DNA from: Candidatus Gastranaerophilales bacterium
GTDB lineage: Bacteria; Cyanobacteriota; Vampirovibrionia; Gastranaerophilales; Gastranaerophilaceae
Direction: 5' to 3'
Assembly: GCA_021205645.1 (NCBI GenBank)
Contig: JAJPXE010000015.1
Location: forward strand, 1 to 15,263
Length of the DNA stretch: 15,263 nt
How positions within the stretch are numbered: position 1 is the stretch's first letter; each line of letters starts with the position of its first letter. The position numbers and the translations under genes are program-made. The notes under the pieces were generated by a model. The model did no database searches. It saw only the letters and a list, made by a program, of their open reading frames with translations, and had not been told where the DNA came from. Below are positions 1 to 6,899 of this stretch, piece after piece.

Positions 1-1
1 C

Positions 2-979
2 ATTTCTGATGAGGATTATGAATATGATTTTAAGGATGTAAAAGGTCAGCAAAAAGCCAAAAAAGCGTTAGAAATAGCGGCAGCGGGTGCACATAATATT
101 TTAATGTCAGGTTCTCCCGGCTCAGGAAAAAAGCTTATGGCAAAATGTTTTGCCTCCATTCTGCCGCAGCTTGAGCTAAAAGAAGCTATTGAACTGACAA
201 AAATATATAGTATAAGCGGTATGTTGTCAAAAGATAAACCGCTTATAACTCATCGTCCTTATCGTTCGGTTCACCATACGGCATCAGCTGTCGGTATAAT
301 AGGTGGCGGCTCAAACCCGAAACCGGGTGAGATTACGCTTGCTCACAGGGGTGTTTTATTTTTAGATGAGATGGTTGAATTTCCCCGTAATGTTCTGGAA
401 ACACTCCGCCAACCGCTTGAGGACGGATATATCACTATTTCACGGGCAAAATTTTCTATTAAATATCCCTCAAAATTCATGCTTATCGGTGCAATGAACC
501 CGTGTCCGTGCGGATTTCTCGGTGATGTTGAAAAACATTGCAGCTGTTCGGAGTTTCAAATTCAGCGTTACCGCTCTAAACTCTCCGGTCCGCTTCTGGA
601 CAGGATTGATTTTATTATTGATGTTCCAAGACTCACTTCCGATGAGTTGTTGAGCATAAAAGAAAACACCGAAACCTCCGCTCAAATTAGAGATAGAGTT
701 ATAAAAGCAAGAAAAATGCAAATTGAACGCTATAAAAATGATGGTATTTTCACTAATTCCGAGCTTAGTTCAAAACTTATAGACAAATACTGTCCGCTTG
801 ATAAAGAAACACAACTTATAATAAAATCCGCAGCGGTTAAATACCGGCTTTCCGGCAGAAAATACACCCGTATCTTAAAAATAGCCAGAACCATTGCAGA
901 TTTAGCAGGTTCTAAAGATATTAAAAGTTTACATCTCACACAAGCACTCCAGTATCGTTCGGAAATCACTCAGGGATAA
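2..979 (+). CDS. comM: ComM/YifB-family AAA+ ATPase (Mg-chelatase-like), 5'-truncated
   Basis: The reading frame is open to the left edge, so the N-terminus (the Lon-protease-like domain of the family) lies outside the window. Seen here are a P-loop region (GSPGSGKK), the YRSVHH segment, GGGSNPKPGEITLAH, Walker B (VLFLDE), MNPCPCG, LSGPLLDRID, and a C-terminal Mg_chelatase_C-like part ending in YRSEITQG. In characterised relatives (ComM) this is a hexameric helicase that drives branch migration during natural transformation. The oddity is that the Walker A residue after the Lys, normally Thr or Ser for Mg2+ coordination, is Lys (codon AAG at 131-133), one base away from ACG. This could be a lineage trait, a loss of ATPase activity or a sequence error. 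The family call is secure; whether it is active is not known. A terminator-like hairpin follows at 1096-1124. Confidence 0.9.
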   Translation: MSDEDYEYDFKDVKGQQKAKKALEIAAAGAHNILMSGSPGSGKKLMAKCFASILPQLELKEAIELTKIYSISGMLSKDKPLITHRPYRSVHHTASAVGIIGGGSNPKPGEITLAHRGVLFLDEMVEFPRNVLETLRQPLEDGYITISRAKFSIKYPSKFMLIGAMNPCPCGFLGDVEKHCSCSEFQIQRYRSKLSGPLLDRIDFIIDVPRLTSDELLSIKENTETSAQIRDRVIKARKMQIERYKNDGIFTNSELSSKLIDKYCPLDKETQLIIKSAAVKYRLSGRKYTRILKIARTIADLAGSKDIKSLHLTQALQYRSEITQG

Positions 980-1007
980 AGGGGTATATATTGGGTGAAT
1001 TGAAAAT

Positions 1008-1124
1008 ACATTTACCCCTGCGGGTGCGGTGATTGCATCCTTCCCCTGCGGAGCGGGTACAACTGCTATGCTGTTGCACCCCATTCCTAACCCTTTTCCC
1101 CATTTGGCGAGGGGGAATTTTTTT
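1008..1124. repeat. Spacer with dispersed-repeat words
   Basis: The spacer after comM holds two words that recur elsewhere in the window. Bases 1008-1023 are the reverse complement of 7757-7772 (CCGCAGGGGTAAATGT, 16 of 16). Bases 1044-1056 (CCCTGCGGAGCGG) recur at 8052-8064. It is GC- and C-rich against its surroundings and has the look of a degenerate palindromic intergenic repeat. I see no convincing gene in 980-1220: the open frame from 1029 reads straight through these repeats. Confidence 0.6.
1096..1124 (+). terminator. Candidate rho-independent terminator after comM
   Basis: TTCCCC (1096-1101) pairs with GGGGAA (1112-1117) across a 10-base loop and is followed directly by seven Ts (1118-1124). 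The stem is short but GC-rich and placed correctly to end comM transcription. It overlaps the repeat-like spacer, so the element may have a double origin. Confidence 0.5.
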
Positions 1125-1169
1125 GCAAATTTATATTTTATTAAACTTCAAATTCAACCATTTGACTGT

Positions 1170-1200
1170 TTGATATTCCCAAAATTATCCTTAATATTAT
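1170..1200 (+). promoter_or_regulatory. Candidate promoter of the small secreted protein gene
   Basis: A -35-like TTGATA (1170-1175, 5 of 6 matches to TTGACA) is followed either by TAATAT (1192-1197, spacing 16) or by TATTAT (1195-1200, spacing 19). The start codon at 1221 lies shortly downstream. The match is moderate in AT-rich DNA. Confidence 0.35.
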
Positions 1201-1220
1201 TGACAGAAAGTTTAACTGAT

Positions 1221-1508
1221 ATGAAAAATTTACACAAGATATTATCTGTTTTAATTATTTTTACGGCTTTTGCACAAAGTTGTTCCGCATTCAGTTTCAG
1301 CAGTTTGTCAAATTCCTATGCTGATTCTGCCAGAAATTACGCAAAATATTATCCGCAAAATACAAGCTATGTTAACAGATACGCAAAACAAAAAAAGTCT
1401 TATATCTATTCCTCTCAGCAGGCAAAATATTACGGCTACAGAGCTCCCGAGCAAACAACAAACAACCCGTATTACAACCCTTATGCCGGAGGCGGAAACA
1501 AGTTTTAA
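1221..1508 (+). CDS. Small secreted Tyr/Asn-rich protein of unknown function
   Basis: This encodes 95 residues. I chose the ATG at 1221 over the in-frame upstream starts from 1029 because it gives a clean signal peptide: a basic start (MKNLHK), a hydrophobic core (ILSVLIIFTAFA) and a small-residue exit (QSCSA before FSF), fitting signal peptidase I cleavage after CSA. A Cys is present, but its context (AQSC) is a poor lipobox. The mature part is about 70 residues, rich in Tyr, Asn, Ser and Lys, with YAKYYP, YNPYAGGG and several Tyr pairs, and has no domain I recognise. No strong Shine-Dalgarno site is visible. It stands alone between comM and the transketolase operon. The role is unknown; secretion to periplasm or surface is inferred. 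Confidence 0.6.
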   Translation: MKNLHKILSVLIIFTAFAQSCSAFSFSSLSNSYADSARNYAKYYPQNTSYVNRYAKQKKSYIYSSQQAKYYGYRAPEQTTNNPYYNPYAGGGNKF

Positions 1509-1582
1509 ATCGTTTCCGTGTGGAGGGATGATACCTTTGTTATAACTCAATTTGTAAAAAATGAGCAATCCTGAGATTTTTA

Positions 1583-1591
1583 TGATATACT
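1583..1591 (+). promoter_or_regulatory. Extended -10 promoter for the transketolase-ftsEX operon
   Basis: TGATATACT is a TGN extended -10 with hexamer TATACT (5 of 6 matches). No good -35 is visible at the normal distance, which extended -10 promoters tolerate. Transcription would start near 1598, giving a leader of roughly 20 bases that contains the ribosome site AGGAG at 1604-1608. Confidence 0.45.
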
Positions 1592-1614
1592 TTTATGAAA
1601 AGCAGGAGTGTTAA

Positions 1615-2580
1615 TTGGTGATAATAGATAGAACGAAAAAACGCTCGCCAAGAGAGGCTTTTGGTAAAGCGCTTGTTGATTTGGGGAAAACAAATAATAG
1701 TATAGTCGTGCTTGATGCGGATTTGTCCGCCTCTACACAGACGAAACTGTTTGCAAAAGAGTATCCCGACAGATTTCTTGATATGGGCATAGCAGAACAA
1801 GACCTGATAGGAACGGCGGCAGGATTGTCCGCAACCGGTAAAATCCCGTTTGCGGCTACGTTCGCTGTATTTGCTACAGGCAGAACTTATGACCAGATAA
1901 GAAACACTGTCTGCTATTCGGAATTCAATGTTAAAATAATAGGAACACACGGCGGAGTGACTGTAGGTGAGGACGGAGCGACGCATCAGGCATTGGAAGA
2001 TGTTGCACTTATGGCAAATCTCCCGAATATGACCGTTATTGTTCCCGCAGATTATGCAGAAACCTACGCCGCAGTTAAGTATTCAGCCGAACACAAAGGG
2101 GCGGTCTATATAAGGATTGCAAGAGCAAGCCTGCCCGATGTTTTTGAGGATAATATCAATATAACACCTGTTGCGAAAACAATAAAAGAAGGTTCTGACC
2201 TCACAGTTATCACTAACGGTGAAACACTTCAGGAATGTATTGAAGCTGTTAACATACTGGCAGATATGGGAATTAGTGCAGAGCTTTTGCACATGCCATT
2301 CGTCAAACCTTTTGACGGAGAAGGGGTGCTGAAATCCGCTAAAAAAACGGGGCTTGTCGTAACAGTTGAAAACCACTCAATAAAAGGCGGTCTTGGCAGT
2401 GCGGTATGTGAATATCTGTCAGAAAATTATCCCGTTAAGGTTATAAGATTAGGGGTTAATGACCAATTCGGAACGAGCGGAACGGCAAATGAACTGTTGG
2501 CTTATTTCGGATTAAATTCAGAGAGTATAGTTAGAAAAATAGTTGAGATAAAAAATGATACAATTAAGAGCTGTAACTAA
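1615..2580 (+). CDS. Transketolase, C-terminal subunit (pyrimidine-binding and C-terminal domains)
   Basis: This encodes 321 residues covering only the second half of a transketolase. It begins at the Pyr domain (RSPREAFGKALVDLG), carries the GIAEQ motif with the Glu (residue 61) that activates the thiamine diphosphate aminopyrimidine, then HGGVTVGEDGATHQALED, and a C-terminal domain with VTVENHSIKGGLGSAV. Split transketolases work as a two-subunit enzyme exchanging two-carbon units in the non-oxidative pentose phosphate pathway. The PP-domain subunit, usually the gene just before, is not here. AGGAG at 1604-1608 serves either TTG 1615 (gap 6) or GTG 1618 (gap 9); GTG may be the true start. 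The 3' end overlaps ftsE by 26 bases. A DXS-like or other 2-oxoacid-type role is less likely. Confidence 0.88.
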   Translation: MVIIDRTKKRSPREAFGKALVDLGKTNNSIVVLDADLSASTQTKLFAKEYPDRFLDMGIAEQDLIGTAAGLSATGKIPFAATFAVFATGRTYDQIRNTVCYSEFNVKIIGTHGGVTVGEDGATHQALEDVALMANLPNMTVIVPADYAETYAAVKYSAEHKGAVYIRIARASLPDVFEDNINITPVAKTIKEGSDLTVITNGETLQECIEAVNILADMGISAELLHMPFVKPFDGEGVLKSAKKTGLVVTVENHSIKGGLGSAVCEYLSENYPVKVIRLGVNDQFGTSGTANELLAYFGLNSESIVRKIVEIKNDTIKSCN

Positions 2581-3229
2581 GAAATATAAGAACAATTACG
2601 CATTAAAGAATGTCAATCTGGATATTATGTCCGGAGAGTTTGTTTTTGTAACTGGTGCATCGGGTGCGGGTAAATCCACGCTGATGAAGCTGTTATATAA
2701 AGAAGAAGTTCCGACAAGCGGAACCGTGCTTATCGGAGGGATTAATATTGCAAACCTTCCGTCGGATAAAGTTCCAAACCTTAGAAGATGTATGGGAATT
2801 GTTTTTCAGGATTATAAGCTTTTATCCGATATATCCGTATATGATAATATTGCATATGTAATCCGGACACTGGGAATGAGTACAAAAGAAATCAGTACCC
2901 GTGTAATCGGGGCATTAAGAATAGTCGGACTTTTGGATAAAATGAATTCAAGACCGAGCGAGCTTTCTGGCGGTGAACAGCAGAGAGTCAGTATTGCCAG
3001 AGCTATTGTAAACGGTCCGCCTTTGCTTATTGCAGACGAACCTACGGGAAATCTTGACCCTAAAAACTCGTTGGAAATTATGCAAATATTAGATCAGATT
3101 AATCAAAGAGGAATTACTATTATCGTTTCCACTCACGATAAGAGTATGGTTAACTATTTCAGGAAACGTGTTTTAACGCTTGACGGCGGAGAAATTATCA
3201 GAGATGTACAGGCAGGAACTTATGAATAG
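2555..3229 (+). CDS. ftsE: Cell division ATP-binding protein FtsE
   Basis: This encodes 224 residues, the normal FtsE length. All ABC ATPase motifs are intact: Walker A GASGAGKST (from residue 34), Q-loop VFQDYKLL, signature LSGGEQQR (from 137), Walker B LLIADEPTGNLD (Asp161, Glu162) and switch His194 (STHD). FtsE pairs with FtsX at the septum, where its ATP cycle moves FtsX to activate periplasmic peptidoglycan hydrolases. The ATG lies inside the transketolase gene (26-base overlap), so translation is probably coupled; its own ribosome site is weak. The ABC superfamily is large, but the directly following FtsX settles the identity. Placement behind a transketolase is not the usual ftsY/rpoH context of proteobacteria. 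Confidence 0.93.
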   Translation: MIQLRAVTKKYKNNYALKNVNLDIMSGEFVFVTGASGAGKSTLMKLLYKEEVPTSGTVLIGGINIANLPSDKVPNLRRCMGIVFQDYKLLSDISVYDNIAYVIRTLGMSTKEISTRVIGALRIVGLLDKMNSRPSELSGGEQQRVSIARAIVNGPPLLIADEPTGNLDPKNSLEIMQILDQINQRGITIIVSTHDKSMVNYFRKRVLTLDGGEIIRDVQAGTYE

Positions 3230-4130
3230 TAAAAAACAAAAACTAAAAAAACAAGTAAAAGAACACATGCCTAAAGATTGGCTTTCGGATATAAGAATTA
3301 TTTATCGTATAACAATGGAAGCTGTTAATGATATCAAACGTACGGGGATTATGAACCTCGTTATAATAACAACCATGGCGGCAATTTTATCAATATTCGG
3401 GGCATTATTCAGAACAACTATATCAATGTCGCAATTTGCACACGAGCTTGGTTCTGTTTTGGAGATATCGGTCTATCTTAAACAGGATGCACCGGCTAAA
3501 AAAGTTGCCGATAAATTTGCTAAAATCAATCATGTTACAGGGGTCAGACTTATTCCGAGAGATGTTTCCTGGAAAGACTTGCGTAAAGACATTGATTTGC
3601 CGAACATAAGCAACCCGCTTCCTGATACATTACATGTTAAAGTGGATACTCCGCTCAGCATTAATGACGTTCTTACAGAGATTAAACAAGATAGATACGT
3701 AGAGGATACAGGCTATGCGGAGGAATTTGCAAAACGGCTTCAGCTGATTACTCACGTGGTTAACACAACAACGCTGCTTGTAACTCTGATTGTGGCAATT
3801 CTGACCATAACCATTATCAACAATACCATTCAACTGGTAATCCAATCCAGAAAAGAAGAAATAGAGATTATGCGGTTAATGGGGGTAAGTAACTGGTATA
3901 TAAGAATTCCTCTGGTTTTGCAGGGTGCATTTTACGGTTTTGCGGGGGCAACTGTGGCATTAATCCCGTTGCAAATCGTTCAGAACGCACTTTTAACCGT
4001 TCATAAATTCTTCCTGATACCTGCGCCGGCATTAGCCGAGAACATGGTTATCCTGACCCTGCTGTCGGTAGGTGTCGTATTCGGAGCGGGAGGAAGTCTG
4101 CTTTCCATTAAGAAACATTTGCAAGTATAA
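3222..4130 (+). CDS. ftsX: Cell division protein FtsX, permease-like membrane subunit
   Basis: This encodes 302 residues from ATG 3222, chosen because AGGA at 3214-3217 precedes it closely; a TTG at 3180 is open in the same frame but lies deep inside ftsE. The layout is FtsX-like: a basic cytoplasmic N-terminus, TM1 (about 45-64), an extracytoplasmic domain (about 65-178, with LEISVYLKQDAP and LPDTLHVKVD), then TM2 (about 180-200), a cytoplasmic loop with SRKEEIEIMRLMGVSNWYI, TM3 (about 229-250) and TM4 (about 274-296). The loop before TM3 is the usual FtsE contact. The start overlaps the ftsE stop by 8 bases. With FtsE it should transmit ATP hydrolysis to a cell-wall hydrolase or its activator; no such partner is coded in the window. 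Confidence 0.93.
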   Translation: MNSKKQKLKKQVKEHMPKDWLSDIRIIYRITMEAVNDIKRTGIMNLVIITTMAAILSIFGALFRTTISMSQFAHELGSVLEISVYLKQDAPAKKVADKFAKINHVTGVRLIPRDVSWKDLRKDIDLPNISNPLPDTLHVKVDTPLSINDVLTEIKQDRYVEDTGYAEEFAKRLQLITHVVNTTTLLVTLIVAILTITIINNTIQLVIQSRKEEIEIMRLMGVSNWYIRIPLVLQGAFYGFAGATVALIPLQIVQNALLTVHKFFLIPAPALAENMVILTLLSVGVVFGAGGSLLSIKKHLQV

Positions 4131-4142
4131 GGAGATACAATC

Positions 4143-4682
4143 GTGCTGAATGCTGATAATTCATTACTATTTTTAATAGATGTACAGGATCGCCTGACAG
4201 GCATGCTGAAAAACAGTGAAGAAATAGCAAAGAACAACTCAATTCTGGCAGGAGCTGCAAAAACATTATCTATTCCGGCACTTGTTTCGGAACAGTATCC
4301 AAAAGGTCTGGGAACAACAGTTTTTGAAGTAAGACAGTATATCGAACCTGAAAATATTATAGAAAAAACGTCTTTTTCAGCACTTGCAGCCAATGAGATT
4401 AAATCAAAACTAGAAACATTCAATCGTAAAAAGATTATCCTGACAGGTATAGAAACTCATATTTGCGTATATCAAACCGCAAGGGCTTTGTTGGAAAGCG
4501 GTTACGAGGTATTTGTGGTAAAAAATGCATGCTCAAGCAGGAAAACGAAAGATTACAGAACCGCACTTGAACTAATGCGAGATTACGGAGCAAGATTAAC
4601 CTGTGTTGAAACAGTGTTGTTTGAATGGCTTGGCAGTTCTGCTCACCCTAATTTTAAGGAAATTCAAGCCCTGATAAAGTGA
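4143..4682 (+). CDS. Isochorismatase-family cysteine hydrolase
   Basis: This encodes 179 residues. The catalytic triad of the family is visible: Asp13 (LFLIDVQ), Lys75 (IIEKTSF) and Cys108 (GIETHICV), together with TARALLESGYEVFVVKNACSS. The start is GTG 4143, set by a strong AAGGAG at 4129-4134 that overlaps the ftsX stop. Members hydrolyse isochorismate, nicotinamide, ureido or carbamoyl compounds. This one resembles the short YcaC/ISOC1-like branch, whose substrates are often unknown, and I cannot name a substrate. It closes the transketolase-ftsE-ftsX operon with a 12-base gap. No evident terminator follows before the next promoter near 4711. Confidence 0.88.
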   Translation: MLNADNSLLFLIDVQDRLTGMLKNSEEIAKNNSILAGAAKTLSIPALVSEQYPKGLGTTVFEVRQYIEPENIIEKTSFSALAANEIKSKLETFNRKKIILTGIETHICVYQTARALLESGYEVFVVKNACSSRKTKDYRTALELMRDYGARLTCVETVLFEWLGSSAHPNFKEIQALIK

Positions 4683-4710
4683 CGGTTTTTCCTCTAAAAG
4701 AATGAAAAAA

Positions 4711-4740
4711 TTGACAAACTGTCAAAAAACATTAAATACA
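4711..4740 (+). promoter_or_regulatory. Candidate promoter with an overlapping inverted repeat upstream of the TPR gene
   Basis: A perfect -35 TTGACA (4711-4716) is the left arm of the inverted repeat TTGACA-AAC-TGTCAA (4711-4725). The -10 is unclear: TAAATA (4733-4738) and AATACA (4735-4740) each match only half the consensus. A symmetric 15-base site on the -35 is a plausible repressor operator. The 5' leader to GTG 4833 would be about 85 bases. Confidence 0.45.
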
Positions 4741-4832
4741 TATCGGAAGTCATTCAAACAGATGATTTAACAATATGTAGGTTAAAGTTATTCTAAACAA
4801 GGACGTAATGTCTTTGGGAAGGACGGTTTGTA

Positions 4833-6674
4833 GTGTATAATGCGATGAACACAATAGCACCCGGTCCATACGTGGTAAAGAACGGTCAGGGCTATAAAAC
4901 GGAGGAAGGCTCAGACGAGTCTGCTCAAGATGCTTTATCGCAGGATAGTCAAAACAACCGCGGCGGTCAGCAGCAGGGCGGACGCGGACAGAACCGTGAG
5001 CCGAAAACCATTGCACGGGGCAGAGCGGCTCAATCACCTGCCGCAAAAAAGAGTTTCCCAAAACACCCGCCCTCAGCACATCAAAGAAAACCCATCACAA
5101 TGGGGGCTAACAAAGAGGCGGTACAACGTCCTATTAAAAACCAGACTGCACCGCAGCAGGTAATACGTCCGCAGCAGCCGCAAATGCCGGCAGTACGCTC
5201 CGGCATGCCGGCACAACCGGTTATGCAAAGACCAATGCTGCAACAGCAAATCCAACAACAGCCTGTTCAACAGCAGGTACAGCAGACAAACAGGACTGCC
5301 GCTCAAGTTAACCCGCAGGCACAACATCAAGCCGAAAATATGGCTCGAAATAACAAAGTTAATATTGCTCAGGTAATAAAAGATTTTAGAGGAACATGTG
5401 CTGCTATCGGAACACCAAAATGTCTTGTTGATGAAATAGAGGGTTATTTAGAAGATGTCACCCAGCACACAAAAGGTGAAGCACCATCTATTAACTATGT
5501 CCAGACTAATCTTCAAAATGCGGCGGTTATCCTTGATAAATATATATCAGAAACACTCGAAAAAGAATCACGTGTAGTGCAAAACTGGCTTGATGCATTA
5601 TTTTTACAGAGAATAAATTACCGTTACAATGACGGTGAGATAAATCAGGATTTTCTGGTCAAGTTTCCTAAAGACAATGAACCTCAAAACAACACGGAGC
5701 CCGAGCAGATAGAGGAGCCGGCGGCTGAACAGGTTCAGGAAATACCGGATTATGAACCAATACCGGAGCCGAAAGTACATACTGTTCCGATAGAACACGC
5801 AAAAGCACCGCAGCAAAATGTTCCGCGGGAACAGGTTCAATATCCGCTTCACAGGGCAATGCCAGCACCTAAACCGGCACCTGTTAAACGGAAAAAACCG
5901 CAGATTACCATTATCCCGCAGGATAATGAATTAAAAGCATTATTTGTTCAGGCTAAAAAGCAGGCTTATTCCAATAATCCGGCAAAAGCCATGAACATAT
6001 TCCGAAAAGCACTTCAAAGAGCGGTTTCTATCAATGATTGTGAAACTCAATCTAAAATATGCTACGAAATGGGTAAAATATACGACGACAACAACTATCT
6101 TGTTCAGGCTTTGAACAATTATAACAAGTCGCTCAACGTCACAACGGACACAACCATAAAAACAAAAGCTCATTATTCAATGGCAAAAATCTATGATGAT
6201 GTAAACCAGATTGATTCGGCTATAAATCATTATATGACATCTGTTTCTTACGCAGGTGTCGATGACGATTTGTCATCGCAGTCAAAATCACTGACAAATA
6301 TCGCCAATATTTATACGGATAAATATAATCAAGACGCTTTCATATTTTATGATGAGGCAAATATTTTGATAAACCAGACTAATGATGCTGAAACTAAAGG
6401 TTACGTATCGAGTAATACGGCGGGAGCATTTAACAAGTTCAACAAGCCTGATAAGGCACTGAAGTGTTATGCAAACGCAGTCAAGAATTATTCCGAAGCA
6501 AAGGTTTCAAACAGTGTAGCTGAAAATTATAAATCAGCAGGGGAGCTGATGTACGATTTGGGAAACCCTGCAAAGGCAAAAATATTACTCCGTAAAGCTC
6601 TGGCACACACAAATGCTTACAAAGATGCGGAGCTTATTAACCGGATAAACGATTTACTGGAAGAGATAGGCTGA
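4833..6674 (+). CDS. Gln/Pro-rich protein with C-terminal TPR repeats, unknown function
   Basis: This encodes 613 residues. The start is GTG 4833, chosen because AAGGA (4819-4823) sits 9 bases before it; the ATG at 4845 would be 21 bases away. There are three parts. Residues 1 to about 170 are low-complexity and basic, rich in Gln, Pro, Arg and Ala (QQQIQQQPVQQQVQQT). Residues 177-285 form a compact helical-looking segment (NIAQVIKDFRGTC onward). An acidic Pro/Glu linker leads to residues 364-613, which read as about six TPR-like helical pairs (KAMNIFRKAL, QALNNYNKSL, KALKCYANAV, KAKILLRKAL). No signal peptide or membrane segment is visible, so it is probably a cytoplasmic scaffold. It appears monocistronic, with a terminator at 6775. 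The TPR call is firm, the role unknown. The N-terminal third is noticeably GC-richer than the rest. Confidence 0.85.
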   Translation: MYNAMNTIAPGPYVVKNGQGYKTEEGSDESAQDALSQDSQNNRGGQQQGGRGQNREPKTIARGRAAQSPAAKKSFPKHPPSAHQRKPITMGANKEAVQRPIKNQTAPQQVIRPQQPQMPAVRSGMPAQPVMQRPMLQQQIQQQPVQQQVQQTNRTAAQVNPQAQHQAENMARNNKVNIAQVIKDFRGTCAAIGTPKCLVDEIEGYLEDVTQHTKGEAPSINYVQTNLQNAAVILDKYISETLEKESRVVQNWLDALFLQRINYRYNDGEINQDFLVKFPKDNEPQNNTEPEQIEEPAAEQVQEIPDYEPIPEPKVHTVPIEHAKAPQQNVPREQVQYPLHRAMPAPKPAPVKRKKPQITIIPQDNELKALFVQAKKQAYSNNPAKAMNIFRKALQRAVSINDCETQSKICYEMGKIYDDNNYLVQALNNYNKSLNVTTDTTIKTKAHYSMAKIYDDVNQIDSAINHYMTSVSYAGVDDDLSSQSKSLTNIANIYTDKYNQDAFIFYDEANILINQTNDAETKGYVSSNTAGAFNKFNKPDKALKCYANAVKNYSEAKVSNSVAENYKSAGELMYDLGNPAKAKILLRKALAHTNAYKDAELINRINDLLEEIG

Positions 6675-6774
6675 TATAAACCTGCGGAGCCGGCGAATGT
6701 AAAAAGTTATAAGGAAAAAGTTCAAACAACAAAAATAAATAAATAAAATTCATCAAATACACACACACAAACAT

Positions 6775-6797
6775 GCCGGAATTTTCCGGCTTTTTTT
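6775..6797 (+). terminator. Rho-independent terminator after the TPR gene
   Basis: GCCGGA (6775-6780) and TCCGGC (6785-6790) form a perfect 6-bp GC-rich stem, extendable by one A-T pair, with a small loop and seven Ts directly after (6791-6797). A short CA dinucleotide run (about 6759-6769) precedes it. Confidence 0.85.
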
Positions 6798-6836
6798 ATA
6801 TCTTCAAAAAAAGATACTGCAGGCTCATCCGAAAGG

Positions 6837-6864
6837 TTGAAGAATATAACGCCGGCAATATGAT
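6837..6864 (+). promoter_or_regulatory. Candidate promoter of the 277-residue orphan gene
   Basis: TTGAAG (6837-6842, 4 of 6 matches) lies 16 bases before TATGAT (6859-6864, 5 of 6 matches). Transcription would begin near 6871, leaving a leader of about 30 bases to ATG 6900. Confidence 0.45.
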
Positions 6865-6899
6865 ATAACAGTGTTGTAGTACTATATTAAACATTTAGA

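Noticed and set aside
1029..1220. N-terminal extension of the small secreted protein frame
   Set aside because: It reads through the repeat-rich spacer and the candidate terminator, and would hide the signal peptide that starts cleanly at 1221.
3180..3221. TTG start for ftsX 42 bases upstream
   Set aside because: It lies within ftsE, lacks a ribosome site and adds residues not typical of FtsX; ATG 3222 has AGGA in front.
4930..5330. Short overlapping frames on both strands in the TPR gene head
   Set aside because: They are by-products of the Gln/Pro-rich, repetitive codon use of the real gene, with no start signals of their own.
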